Below are positions 31,401 through 44,700 of a DNA stretch of 64,000 nucleotides, one piece after another; the first letter of the stretch is position 1; each line of letters starts with the position of its first letter. Under the pieces are notes generated by a model. It ran no database searches. It saw nothing but the letters and a program-made list of their open reading frames with translations, and was not told where the DNA came from. Both the position numbers and the translations under genes were made by a program. Source of the stretch: Nematostella vectensis (Eukaryota; Cnidaria; Anthozoa; Actiniaria; Edwardsiidae); the NCBI RefSeq assembly GCF_932526225.1, contig NC_064042.1, positions 4,259,001 to 4,323,000 on the forward strand, in the 5' to 3' direction.

Positions 31401-32611
31401 TAGGGCTGTCCCAAAGATGCTCCAAATTTCTTAAAAAGATGCTCCAAAAATCCCCATAAGTTGCCAAAAGTTGCTCCAAAAATTGAAAAAAAAAATGCCA
31501 CAAGGTTGCCCCAATTTCCAAAAGTTGCCAAAAAGATTCCCCAAAAATAGAATGAGAATTACCTAAATTTGTCCCAAGTTTAAAATGTTGCTAAGAAATT
31601 TAAAAAATTTTACAAAGTGGCATAGAGAATGCTCCTTAATAGTTCTTTTCATCATTTGTTTAAAAATATAATTTTTTTTATTATATGCTTTAATATGTAT
31701 TTAAATGATGATGCAATAAAAGAGACATCATGTAAAAACAAAACGACTTGGTTCACAGTGCAACTCAAGGCTTTGGCTATCAGTCATTGTTGTCGCTTGC
31801 ATACCTGCCAACCCTCAGACTTAAAAAAAACTTTAGTTTTTAGGGGGCGGGGAACGGGAACGGGAACGAGATATATTCAATTGATATAACGACTGTACAA
31901 TCTCAGGTAATATCAATTTGATCGAATATGATAAATGGGTACCCTGTGGTAAAATGGTGAAAACTTTGATCGAAATTTTAGAGATGTTCCCCCACGAGAA
32001 CTTTAGAGAACTTTTGTAGTAGTCCTGTGGTCTACAAGAAACACATGCAAAAGGCTCGTTGATTATTTAGACCAAAAAAAACTGAAAACGTCATAACTTG
32101 GAAACAAACTATAAGAATTGCAGAACTTTGTGGGTAAAATCTAACTTCTACTTCAAAAACAAATCGACTGATTAAAATTTTGTAATAAGAGAGATTTAAG
32201 ATAAAACCGGTAGACAGGGAGAATTGGCAGGTATGCGCTTATTGTTGTCGCCCACTTGTTGCCTCTAATAATAAGTTCATCGTCATTCGAGGACTCCGCC
32301 ATTTTGAATAATCATAGTAAAGAACGCTGACCAACATAACTGCCTCTTCGTCAAACCATAGGTTGACCAATGAGCATTAATATTACCAGATTAATAAATG
32401 ATGTAAATAGTTAAAAAACGCGAGAGTTCAATAGTTTGATACCAAGAACAAGAAAGTATGCAAAAAAGCACATTTGAGGTGAATATATCCCTAAAAACCC
32501 GAAAAAGCCTGCAAAAGTGCTCTCATTTATAAAAGGCGCCCGGAAAGAGAAAACTCGCCGCAAATCCTAAAAGTTGCTCAAAAGTTGCCGAGCATCTTTG
32601 GGACAGCCCTA
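31401..32611. mobile_element. 1211-bp non-autonomous hAT-type element
   Basis: Perfect 22-bp terminal inverted repeats start TAGGGCTGTCCCAAAGATGC. Both sides carry the same 8-bp flank CTTGCGAA (31393-31400 and 32612-32619), the target-duplication length of hAT transposons. Sub-terminal GTTGC(T/C)CCAAAA-like motifs recur inside. No transposase frame is present. It lies in the 5-kb Rec3 intron 2. Confidence 0.85.
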
Positions 32612-32627
32612 CTTGCGAACCCAGTGC

Positions 32628-32707
32628 GTCGAGGTCAGCGTAACGATGCGCTTCTCTACCGCCCCCTCCGCCGGCCTTGTTTTGCCTCGTTACGCTGACC
32701 TCGACTC
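32628..32707. repeat. 19-bp inverted repeat
   Basis: GTCGAGGTCAGCGTAACGA and its exact reverse complement are separated by about 42 bp, immediately outside the hAT-type element. Confidence 0.7.
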
Positions 32708-32917
32708 CCTGAGTGCCCGAGGATGGAAGCAAGTTTTCACTGTATCATCTAGCCTCGTTGCCAGGCTACAACCGGTCAGCTCTATTGATTCTGAAATGGC
32801 GGGCGTTCTTGGAGCTTTCCCCCAGACAGCAAGCGAGAAATCAAAAGGTGACGTCATAAAAATAAGTGGCCGCGCAGCCTATTATCTATTATGTTCAAAA
32901 TTTAAACATCGCAACTT

Positions 32918-33065
32918 CATAAGAAATTCCGTGGGCACGGAAAGAAATTTCGTGCTCCGGAAAAAAATTCCGTGGGCACGGAAAAAAATTTCGTGGGCAC
33001 TGAAAGAGATTCCGTGGGCACGAAAAGACATACCGTGGGCACAGAAAGAAATTTATTTCCGTATG
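32918..33065. repeat. 21-bp tandem repeat
   Basis: About seven copies of a unit close to AAATTCCGTGGGCACGGAAAG, in Rec3 intron 2. It reads as a 7-residue periodic frame, considered a by-product. Confidence 0.7.
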
Positions 33066-33713
33066 CTCACCCACGTGAGCACGGAAAACCATAGTGTACG
33101 TTTTCTCATGGAGGGTCACCTATAAAAACTCTGTTTTTCAATACAGTATTCTTTTACTACATTCGGCCAGTTTAATTTCATGCCTAAAATATTGTACCGG
33201 CCACTTGTAATAAAAGAATACCGGCCGTTTTAGAATGAAAGCACAAAGTTTTTTTTTTGTAACAAAAAGAAAGCGCACGTTGTTTTGCACGAGCTCTTAT
33301 TTTGGCAATATCGTAAAAAACCTAACGCTCAATTTTGCGTCAGTCTCAAATAAGTGCAAAATATGTTGTTTACTTTTTATGTGCTACTACATTATTGCGT
33401 ATGTTAATACAAATACAATTGTTAAATGTGTGCGCTCTCCATACATTGGGTCGTCTTTGGTAAAAATCTAGAAAAATTGCATAAACATTGAAGGTTAGGT
33501 GAGAAGTTTGATAACGCCATCTGTTTATGATCTGTAAGCCCGGGCTTAACTAACTTTCGGGACATTTTTTTTAATCATGAAGATTCTTTTAATCCCGCAA
33601 GACGAAAAAAATAAACTTATAAGCCGATTTCAGTGTATCGCGATGCCGCGTTATCAAAACACAATTTGTTCGGGGCTATTCTGTTCCGTCCAGTAAAAAC
33701 TTTTTTTCAGTAA

Positions 33714-34061
33714 GGCCTTTTCGACGCTGAGATTGTTAGGTGGGAGTCTAAGTGGTCGCAGGCTGCACAGAAGCCGTCAACCCTGCAAGACATGTTGACT
33801 GCTACCAACACAGAGTTACATATATATCCCGACGTCACGGCCATCCCCTCCATCCTTCTGACGATGCCTGTATCGACAGCCACACCTGAACGGTCCTTTA
33901 GCTGCATGCGAAGGGTTAAGTCGTACCTACGATCTACAATGCGGTCAGAGAGGCTTTCGGGGCTTGCTCTGCTTCACTGTTACAGGGACAGGGAAATAAA
34001 CATTGACCAGGTTGTCAAGGAGTTCTTCTCAAGAAAACCCCGCCGATTGACATTCGAATAA
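33714..34061 (+). pseudogene. hAT transposase C-terminal fragment
   Basis: The frame encodes DAEIVRWESKW, then MPVSTATPERSFSCMRRVKS, LRSTMRSERLSGLALLHCYR and a final FFSRKPRRLTF before TAA. This is the hAT-family dimerisation region (A-T-P-E-R-S-F-S and L-x-x-L-A-L-L motifs), of the kind also found in ZMYM-related animal proteins. A stop at 33711 precedes it, and the catalytic part is absent. Confidence 0.8.
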
Positions 34062-35936
34062 GTTGACACATACTTAGAAGCGTTATATATCATAAGATTG
34101 TGTATGAAAAAGCAGTGTTATATCCATAAATTACATCCTACTTGTAATCTTCAGGGCCGTGGGGGGGGGGGCACTTGGGGCACGTGCCCCCCCACCATAT
34201 TTTCAAAAATTATATGGAAATAACCAGTAGGGGCGTGGTTGTGCCGCCCATTTTTTCTTAATGTCTCTGTATCTGTTCCCCAATAATTTGAGGTCTGCTA
34301 CGGCGCTATACTAAATTCGATTTTATCAGTACAGTTTTTAAAACTTCAATACACTTTTTTTTTTTATAAGAATCTTTTAATAAGAAGGCTGGGATCTCGC
34401 CAAATTTCAAGAACATGAAAAGAACCGCCGGGACTCAGATAGCAGCAAAATATTTTTTTATTAGAGTGATCGCTCTGAAAATGAAGGATCAAATTGTGTT
34501 CCTACTATAGCGACTTAAAATACTATTGTTATTGATCATTCACGTAGTTCTGTTTTTACACAGCTGGTGTTGTATGATTTCAGGTCACTGAAATTTAATA
34601 CCATCGATATGAACATTTTCAGCCTTAAAATGCTCCAAAAATAAGAACGGCTCAGCCTCAACTGAAAATCAGACGTTCTTATCAAAAAAGGTAGTCACGG
34701 AAAACAGCACTTATACGTTCTTGTAATGCTTTCCCAAGGTTAATGAGCTAGTGATGGTCATTTTATTATGTTCTAGGGTATATCGTAACAAAAGTTTAAT
34801 AAACCGACAATCGTTCCGTATTTTCGCTCAATATAGTCTCTTCCCTACGCATCCCTCTCCCCCCCCCCCCCCCCAGATTTTGAAAAATGGCCTAGATACG
34901 CCCCTGCAACTGCAACCAAGTTGTGTGGAAAAATTGCAAATAAGCGCTGTTCCACGTCTCTGACGTCTCGGTTTTTGCAGAAAAAAATACTGCAGCCATC
35001 CGTAGCGTCGGTTATTTTTATGAAAATGAGAGATTGCATGACGTTGACCTCTTTGTCGACTCGAGGAGCAGGATCTATAAAAATATGCACCAGGAGGCTC
35101 TTTCACGTCGTATTAGATGATAGTGAGTGTCCAAAGCGGAAAATATGGTAAAACTCTGAAAATCCACGCAACGCCATCTCTTATCTACTCACTCACGGAA
35201 TCAACGAACTCCGGCTTATACAAAATATCATGTCTGTGTTACCTCTGACTTAAGGCACTTTTCTTACCCTGCACTTTAAGTTAGAGTGTCTGACTCAGGC
35301 TGCCCAACTAAGAAGTTCTTTTTGGTCACACGACACTGTAGTTGTATGGTTCCAAATCCATCCTTGCTGTTGTTAACCTTCAGCGTAAACATCACATCAT
35401 ACACAGGGGATGAACCCGAGTACGATAACGACATTACTCGATCACTGAACGCTGGCTCTTTCCCTGAATATGTTCCATACATCTGGACCGGTGATCCACC
35501 AGCTACACCCTGCTGCCGGATAGTCACAGCTCCGATCTCTTCCCCCGAGTTCAGAGTCACTCTCCATGTCAGTGTAGCGTTCTCGCCATCGTCGAAGCAG
35601 ACGGACGTGTTGTACTGCCACTGCCATGTACTAGGTGATGCATCTGGTGAATGAGAAAATGTGGATATTTTGCTTGAACCAACTTTCCCAGCAAATAGTA
35701 TAAAGAAGGAAATGGACTGTGGGGTCGTTGCCTTATTTGTGTTTTACTGCCCTGCCATTTACCGATTAAAGAAAGGCGATGGACGGAATCCTGAAAATTG
35801 CAATTCTGACAACACATGACAGGCGATGTGCAAATGGATTTTGATTTACCCGTTGTAGTTATAATCAGGCACGCCAAGGCACCAACAAGAAACACCAGAT
35901 GAATTGAACCCATAGAAGAAGATTTCTCTTGTGCTC

Positions 35937-35974
35937 AACAGGAAGTAAATACTGTAGCTAAAATGTTTTGCATA
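35937..35974 (-). promoter_or_regulatory. Conserved proximal promoter block of Rec3
   Basis: AACAGGAAGTAAATACTGTA and GCTAAAATGTTTTGCAT on the plus strand, nearly identical to the Rec1 block and equally spaced from the ATG. Confidence 0.5.
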
Positions 35975-35999
35975 TTTTGACATATCTTAAAATTAGGTG

Positions 36000-37370
36000 G
36001 TCTCTTGAATGCCCTTATGAGTTGAATAGGAGTAAATGAGCCAGCCAAGCATGCTTATAGATACAAAAATGACTCACAGTAGGATCAAAAACAGATCAAG
36101 CCACGAGGGTAAATCTATAAATTATTCTAAATTATTATAAAATATCCTGATTCCACTCTACTTTGTCAGTGTATAATTTTGCCATCTTTGAAGATGACAT
36201 ATAGTCGTATGCTTATTGTAGTGTATTATTCGCATCATGTAAAAATAAGGAAACTAATATACAATGACAAGTGCTACAAAGTTTATGTGACCAATTACTT
36301 GGTCAAATATCGTAACAAAGACCCCAATACAGCACACACATTAGATATAAAGAACCTCCATCTGGAGATTTCTCCAAACGTTTACCTTTAACAAGTTATC
36401 AGCTCTACTGCAATGAAAATGCAAGATTTACCATTAATTTAACCTCCCTCATTCGCAGGAATTTAACGAAATCATTCCGGGGCTCATTCCGTAGGTTTAC
36501 CTTCACATCGAGGATGCTCCACCTCGCGAATCATTGTGTGCCCTGATTGGACCAGACGGACTTGGCCGCACCACTCACAAGATCAACAGATGGGGGGGGG
36601 GGGGGGGGGGGGGAATGAGAATCTCTTAGTTATGCAAATAATAGTTTAGACGGGGGTTTTGTAGTCACTGAAATAATTAGGACGTTTATGGTTGACGCTA
36701 AACCTTTTGGCATCTTGGTGTGTTCAGCGAATTATTAGCATCAGCTAAAGTACCGACTCAGAAGGTCTTTTTAATCGTGTGAGAAGCTAACGCGACATAG
36801 ATATGAGGCCTGCATAGCTAATTTTTTTGACCAGGGCACAAATAAAGATTGGGCGATAGGCAAATTAGAAAGAACTTTGAGGAGGGAGATAAAGACAGGG
36901 AGGGAAAAAGGGTTGGAATGATTAGAGTAGTGGTAAGGACGCACGAATTAATATGGGAATGACAAAGAAAAGTTTTTTTTTTATTGTAAGTTATCAATTA
37001 TGTTTCAAGTAACCGGGTTAAGAATTGATTACAACAATAAGCGTGCCGTGCGGGATGCAAATAACGTCAACTATAATTCGCAAAATAGTTAATGTTAGCA
37101 GTAACCAGGAAGCTAGCCTATGGAAGCTTATTGCCGTGGTTACACTAGGACGCCAACTGAGGTTTAGTCTCTGTTAACTGAATCCTGATTGGTCCTGGTT
37201 GACTTGCGATGTTTCAAGTCTACACGTACGATAGGATACCTTGATTGCGTTTCCAAAGATAACTTAGCAGCAATAAGAAGAGTCTATAGAATTCGGGGGT
37301 TTCTATTGAAACGGCATTAAAAACATATTTCTTGATTGTTCCTGGTGTACTTTACCGCGTGATAATAGCG
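36000..37370. repeat. Second copy of the intergenic segment (upstream of Rec3)
   Basis: It matches the 1490-3260 segment with indels and a poly-G tract at about 36594. No gene recognised. Confidence 0.65.
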
Positions 37371-37513
37371 ATTTTTTTTTTTTTTTGGTTTGGATCGGGT
37401 ATTCGTATTATCTTTGTAAGTGATTACAAGGATCTGCGGGACTATCTTACGCGCTAGTGGTATTTATAGATATAAGCGCCTGCACCCGCGAACGGGTATA
37501 ACACAGTTTGTAT

Positions 37514-38398
37514 TTAACTGTTCTCCGCCCTTTTACGGCGAGCTTCCCTTTGTTTTAAATATGTTTCATATCTTCTTTTGTCGTATGACGTGCAGATGTT
37601 ATTTGTGATCACCCTCCATTCCTTTCTATTTTGTACATGATAGTTCCACACTTCAAGGACGCATCCAATTTTGAGGTCTTTTTTCAAAATGTCCTTGAAT
37701 CTTAGTTTAGGACGACCAACTGGGCGAGACCCGTGTTCTAGCTCCGAAAATAACAGCTGCTTAGGCACTCTGTCATCGTCCATTCGGCAGAGGTGACCAA
37801 GCCAGCGGAGACGATTTCTAGCTAATTTTGTTTCAATATCATCTACGTTTGCGCGACGGAGGACGTCTTCATTGCTTATATAGTCATCCCACTTGATCTT
37901 GAGGATTAGGCGTAAATGGCGTTGTTGCAGAGTACGAAGTTCTCTAACTTCACGCTGATATACAGTCCATGTCTCACTACCGTACAATAAGAGAGGCATT
38001 AGACATTGATTATAAACAGCGATCTTGGTTGGTACAGTGAGATCACGTGAGTCGAAAACTCTCTTTCGAAGGCGACCATAAGCACATGATACAGCTTGTA
38101 TACGAGATGTGAGCTCCGCTCTCATTGAGCAGTCACTTGACAGGATACTACCAAGGTATTTAAAGTGAGTAACATTGACCAGCTTAATGCCATCAACATA
38201 AAAGTCGGCAGTATTACCAATACACATAGTCTCCGTCTTTTTAGTGTTAATGCGCATCCCCATTCTCTTAGCAAGTTCATTGTACGATGTAAGTAAAGAC
38301 TGCAGACCCTCTGGGGTATCGCTAAATAAGGCGATATCGTCAGCGTACTGTGCCTCCCTGATGAATTCCGTAAGGACTTTTGTTTTTGCTTTGAGCCT
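37514..38398 (-). mobile_element. 5'-truncated non-LTR retrotransposon (RTE-like reverse transcriptase end)
   Basis: The minus-strand frame runs from about 38398 to a stop at 37514 without interruption. It contains AQYADDIALFSDTP, the Y-x-D-D catalytic motif of reverse transcriptase, then INTKKTETM, FKYLGSILSSD, LLYGSETW and RLRWLGHLCRMDD, the usual thumb and C-terminal pattern of RTE/CR1-like LINE ORF2. The upstream part is missing, typical of 5' truncation. It split the 60-bp C-terminal repeat array downstream of Rec4 (repeat sequence at about 37430-37470 and from 38399). Confidence 0.85.
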
Positions 38399-38700
38399 GC
38401 GATATGAGCATCCTACGCACTAGTAACTCTACTGCCTACCCGCTGATAACATGGATCCGCGATATGAGCATTTCACGCGCTAATAACTCCACTGCCTACC
38501 CTTTGATCACACGGATCCGCGATATGAGCATCTTATGCGCTAATAACTCTACTGCCTACCCTTTGATCCCACGGATCCGCGATATGAGCATTTCACGCGC
38601 TAGTGACTCTACTGCCTACCCTTTGATCACATGGATCCGCGATATGAGCATCTTATGCGCTAGTGACTCTACTGCCTACCCGCTGATAACATGGATCTGT
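38399..38700 (-). repeat. 60-bp repeat array at the Rec4 3' end
   Basis: Five units in exact 60-bp register. The unit nearest the gene encodes DPCYQRVGSRVTSA and the stop at 38655-38653. Confidence 0.8.
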
Positions 38701-41700
38701 GGTTTTAGCTCTGTTCAACTCCTGGTACTCACTCCCTCTTATGTGTGTACCTACTCCCCTCTCGTCCCTACCACCAGGCCTGGCCGCAATGCGTGTCCCA
38801 GGATGCAGTGAGGCATAATGCGCATTCTCGCTGTGTTGTGTCGTTGCCTGTAGAGACTGGTACACTTCATGTGGTAAACCTCGTTTTCTTGTGTTCTCAT
38901 AACCTGGCTCGCCTTGATCACATGTGTCGTTCCTTGCTCTCCTCGCGGGTGGATTCTGTCTACTCATTCTCGTGCTACCGACGCAATCGTACTGGCGATT
39001 GCCTGGCACATGCCGATCACGTGATGCATGTCTATTCATAGCTTCATACTGCGTGACATTGCCCTCTTGCGTTACATCCTCGTATTGCGTGACATTGCTC
39101 CCTTGCGTTACATCTTCGTATTGCGTGACGTTTCTACGGTTGGGTGGTCGTACTGGTGTATTATTCACTGGTTCGTATTGTGGAATGGGGTCAGGGGTGG
39201 GTCCCCTATTATCCGATGGGGCGACCTCGTAATCTCCCACCCCTGGTATTACATGTTGGTCTTTGTTGACGTTTTCTTGCATCGCCACATTCTTAAGAGC
39301 AAGCATAAATTATGATTAAAGTGTTTTTTCACCTTTAAAAAGCTCACTACTCGGACATAACTCAGTATATTTTTTAGGAAAAGTTTTACCTGGAATCCTG
39401 AGTAGCCTGGGTTATTAGCTTCAGATCTGTGGGAGAAAGGTACTGGAATTCAAGATCAAGAATATAAAACGCTGTTATTCAACGAAGTTTTTATACCTTT
39501 CTCTCTTTGCTGTTAGACCTGTGAAAAAAAGAAGCATCTTTAAAGTAAATCTTTTAAGTTATCGTAACAGAAGTTTAACATATCTAACCGACTTACCTGC
39601 CGTCTTCAGCACCGCGATGTAGACAATCAGACCAAAGATTACCAAGAACAAGATGGCGACCAGCACAGCGAGACTAACAATGGTTGAATTCTGATCATTC
39701 AACTCGACAGCTGGATCAAAAGAAAGAACGTCGATGTTACGACTACACCAGAACATGTACCTATTATCACACCTATAGGAGAGATCATGATGGTTAATTG
39801 ACTAGCATATGCACCTGTAAGGGTGGTACTAATGATCACATGACTAGCACGCTTATCTGTGGTGTTGGTACTGATGGTCACGTGACTAGTACACCTACCT
39901 GATTGAGTGGTCCTGATGTAGACCGTGTCACGCCTCGTGTCTCCCCGCACCGACATGGTGACCTCCACCTCGTACAAAGTGTCAGGCTCAAGATCATCCA
40001 ACACGCACGACAGCGAGGCTGAATTACTGACACCTGATGACGTCACCCAGTCACGTGACGCTCCAGCTAGAGGTCTAGCCCGCATCGTACACTGCGCATT
40101 ACGAGTTGCGTTTGACCACGTGACTTTCAGGCTGCTGGATGCCGGCATGACGTCACTTAGCTGTGGTAAGGACTCCGCTATTGAAGATAAATTTTTTTGT
40201 CATCTGAGGACGTTTTATTTGGTGATTATGATGATGTTTAGATGTGGGATAGTAATATGCTGTGACGTGTCAAGCTTCCACCTCTATTGAACATGATAAA
40301 ACCTTTTAGACTAGCTAAATGTCATAATTATTGTAAGGATAATCGTTTTTCTCTTACGTAGTTGTATTTTGACGCTTACTGGCTCTATTGCAAACCCGTA
40401 TCTCGGCGCATTTTCTACGAGCGCATCTTTGAGTAGTACAAAGGGATCCGCGATGTTTGCCGTCAGAACCAGAGATACATATACGAGTACACTCCCTGAC
40501 CTGAAAGATATTAGAATAACCAAGAAGTGTAGGATTTACAATTTGTGTCGTGGATTGGTCGCTGTTGTTGATTCTTACCCGTAACTCAAGAAGATTTCTT
40601 TCAGACACGTGGTATCAATGCTCTCCCTGACCTTCAAGGAAGAATAGCGTCATGGATTATGTTGAAGCTTATAACATTACACTGCAAAAGAGGACACAGC
40701 CGCCCACCAACCACCCTCCTCCCCCCCACAAGATGTTAAAAAACATAAGAAATTGACCATTAAGGGCGTGGCTGTACCAACGCCCCTTATATCCAAATCA
40801 TAAGAAAATTAACTATACCTCCTCCCCAAATAATCCAAGACCTGCAAGGACCTTGTATGCGCGCGAATGTTTCTCAACTGTATGATGAAAAATTATTTAC
40901 CAATTTCTCAATGTTGCTTTTCACTTGTTTGCTTGGAGGGTACTGAACATTTGTTATCCTAAAACTTTCATTACTGGTTTGCTCAGAGCCTGCTGGAACT
41001 GCAACGAAAAATATTGTTTTCACGAATATTGATAATATATGTTACAATAAATATAGGATGTTTAGGGTACTTGTTCTTCCTCACCCCCCCCCCCCCCCCC
41101 CCCCCACCGCGCCCCTTCTTACCGACGGTGAACTTGTGCTGAGATCCAGGAAAACCTTCCGCGTTACAATCCACCTCTATTTCGTCTAGACTTGCCAATT
41201 TCACTTCGTAGGTGACTTTAGTTTCTGTTGTACTGGTAATTTTTGATTGTAACCTTTTGCCGTCATTCATGCAAACGATGTCTGGAGGAGGGGTCTTGTT
41301 AGTTTCTATGGTGATACTGACAGCCGGTGACGTTATACATTTGAGGGAATATCTCTCCATGTTGGCATCTAGGTATTAAAAGAAAGGGAGAGAGATGCAT
41401 CATGTAGAAAGAGAGGGTCTCTACTGACAGTGAACGAACTGATACGGTCTATTTACGACTTCTTGATCTGTTGTCTTCACTAATTGTCGCTTTCAGGTTT
41501 ATCTATGTGTTTTGTGTACTATTGCAATGCAAAACAAAAAAAAATATCTTTAAAGGCGTTAGTAAGACGGAGGGACCAGGGGCCCCTTCTAGCAGCATGG
41601 AAATGGCGTCTTATGTCGTCTTTTTGACCCCTTTAAAAAGCACTAATAAATCTGAAAGCAAGTAATGGTTGACATGCAAAGGGAAATAAGAATCTAAAAT

Positions 41701-44700
41701 TAATATAATACTAACATGTAACCGTAATATTGACTCTTTCGCTTTACTTGGTGTTGCAGGCACTTTCCGCGAGGCAGCTGTGAGAACCGGTATCATTCAA
41801 CGACCCGCTAAATATGAGACTTCTATTGCTGCTAAACCAGGCATTCACAGTACATTCAGACAAACAGCAACTTGTATCGATCTCGAGCTTACAAATAAAA
41901 AGTCTATACTTACAATCAACAATAATAAACAAGGTGTTCAGCGTTGTTCCACATGAACTTGACACATTACAAGTATAGTTCCCTTCGTCTTGTAGTGTGA
42001 CTTTCAATATTGTGAGGTTTTTCCCAGAGGCCTTGAAAATATTGTCTTTGTACCAGCTGATTTGTAACGGTACCGGCCCTTTAGCGTCACACGTTAAAGT
42101 AACACTTGACCCTTTAATCATTCTACCATTGGGCGGGATGTCGACAGACACCACAGGTAGAACCTCTGATGCGTTTACGATCACAGTTTTTTTTACTCCT
42201 TCACCAATTTCATTAGTAGGTACACAAATGAACACATGTTCTCCTGAAGTGTTTAGCTTGATGTTACTTAATACACCATTGGTGTTAGTCTTGATCGCCT
42301 GATTTCCCAAGTAGAGAGAGTACTTATTCGGCTTTCGTACGCCATCAGCAGTACAGTTAAATGATATTTTTGATCCGCATTGACGAGACGCATCTCCACC
42401 AAGTATGGTCAGGGAAGTGTTCACAGGTTTGTCTAAGAGATAATAAAAAAGGTAAGCCAGCGATTTTTTTTTTGCGCAGTGCCATTATCAATAACTTTAC
42501 ATCATGTATTCTGGGGTATGTAATGCATGAGAAACTATGGCTTTAGCACAACGCTGCAATAGATTGAAACCTCGCAAAATTGTCACCACGACTATTCTTA
42601 CATTGTACAGCAAGTTTAGCATCCTTGGTGAGGTTTTTCCCGCAGCCGTTAGTAGCCACGCACGTGTACACCATTCCTGTCATGTTGCGGTGCACCATGG
42701 GAATGGTGTAGGACGGTCCATGTGCTACGGTGCGCCCCTGAGGGCCGATCCATGTGAAGGTTGGTGGAGGAGTACCATCAGCTGAACACGTCAGGTTCAC
42801 TTGGTCACGCTCGGTCACGGTAGGACTCGGTGGGAAAATGACAACACTGCTGGGAGTGACTAGGAATAACAAACCATAAGTTGGTTTAGTGATCTGTACT
42901 GAAAGCAGGCATGGTTAGATAGACTAATATTTGTTCACAAATTGTTGTATCTAGACACAAGGTGTTGTTGCCAACAGCGCTCTCTTTAAAGCGCACACAA
43001 GTAAATGTGCATCACAACCTACATTAAAATTGTTCAATGTTGGCCGTCTTACCTAGAATTTAAAGACTGTATTGATAACAATGAAAACGGAGAGACGGGT
43101 TTCAGTGATCTTTTCATGGAAAGATTACAAGTTGTCTAGCAGAAGTTATAAGAAAAAAAGCTTTTTTTGGCACATTGAAGATTGTGTTTTTCGGGGCATG
43201 GTTTACCTACCTATGTTTAGCAGCTGACTTGCCGAACAAACCCTTTAAATTGTTTGTTGGTTTTTCACAATGTTCTGCATCGAAAAAAAAACCCTGTAAT
43301 ATCTTCTACAGCAATTTTATGGTGCTGAGAATGCTTTTGCAGGTTCTGTTTAACCCTCAGAGGCTTGTTGGTATTACCTCTCTCGGCCAAAACATGTCCG
43401 TTGAGGAAGGATTATATGGGTAAAGTTATTATAATTCATACGTTTTAACATTAAGCACTCTGTCTGGTTGTGTAAACTAACAATAACATTAGCGACTCGA
43501 TCACACCCCGAGCCAACCCTGTTCTACAGATATAATAAAATGCGTACCTGGAACGATGATGTGAACAAGTGCTTCTGGCCCTTTGCCGATAGTGTTGTAA
43601 GGAACGCAAGAAAAATTGTTCCATCCAGGAGTGCCGGGGAAGACAAGAAAAACTCCACTTCGATTAGCCTTATGCTGATCACCATTTAGCAGAAGGGGAT
43701 AAGTGATAACTGAAGGCTTGCCTTCAGCGTAACAGTTTAGCAGGATAATGTCTCCAACGCAAGCGATTATACTAGTATTATTCGATTTGTTGATTTGAAG
43801 AGTTGTGTTCTCTGGAATGTCTGTAGACAAAAGTAAATATAAATTCAACAATAGAAAATCGCATAGTAATCGCAATAAAATAAAAAAAATTACAGTGCTA
43901 GTAGTGCGGTGAGACAAGGAACGAGACTTTACCTTATCACAGAAAGCTTTAGTGCATCGAGATGTCCACGAAAATCAGCTGGTCCTCTATAAGTTTGCTA
44001 CATTTTTTTGTGTTCAAATTTATATAAATAGACGGTAGAGAGAGCTTACACTGATAATTACGTTATCACGCCGTCGAGTTTTTTTTTATTATTAGACTTG
44101 ATTTACAGTGTATTTGCATTCGTCGACAAATGTTATTAACAAACTAATTAACGACACTCACATAGGGTACGGGGCACAGTACTTGAAATGCCAGATGCAC
44201 AATACCCAACACATATAATAAGGATATGGGTTACATATGACAGCTAGCGACCATCCTTTGGGACCCAGGACAGTGCCGGATGCAGGGGGGGTCCGAAGTA
44301 AAATTGTAGAAGAAATGTATTGGAGCCATAAACACAAGTTTACCTCTCACCATAATATGTTTGTATTTATATCTACAGTATGCCCCAGCCCTTAGAGACG
44401 ATGCCTTTACCTCTCGCTAAGTCCCCTGCAAGCTTTACGAGGGATAGGGAGAAGTCAGAGAAAATGTGTTTTTGTGATAATTTCAATCTCGAAATGTACG
44501 ATTGGCATCCCTACCCAGTTACAGGGAAGTACATCCCCGACGCACAAAAGGTATGTCGTCAAGCGTTTCTGTTAAAGAAATAAACGGTCTGTACTCACAA
44601 TCAACGCCAATAAACGAGGTGTTCAACGTCGTTCCACATGAACTTGACACATTACAAGTGTAGTTCCCTTCGTCTTGTACTGTGACTTTTGATATCGTGA

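Larger units (their letters stand above)
24512..35913 (-). pseudogene. Rec3: damaged receptor paralogue
   Basis: Exons found: 35913-35850 (signal), 35643-35268 (V, 376 nt), 30182-29928 (Ig), 29510 to about 29343 (truncated Ig), 28163-27918, 27572-27327, 27245-27148, 27071-27019, 26939-26797 (SEA-like end), 26613-26329 (FN3), 25609-25496 (membrane), 25407-25386, 25311-25275, 25189-24512 (tail). Lesions: one extra base near 35283 in the V exon gives a TAA at 35278-35276; exons equal to Rec2 exons 4 and 5 are gone; Rec2 exon 6 is cut in half; the donor after exon 25407-25386 is GC; the tail is frameshifted by a tripled 77-bp segment. The membrane and SEA-like parts remain intact. Transcripts that skip the V exon would keep phase, so limited expression cannot be excluded. 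Confidence 0.7.

Noticed and set aside
36594-36613. Long G or C runs (also 5202, 28351, 31194, 41084, 53670, 62197)
   Set aside because: They lie in or beside decayed repeats and may vary by sequencing slippage. No structure or function could be supported.
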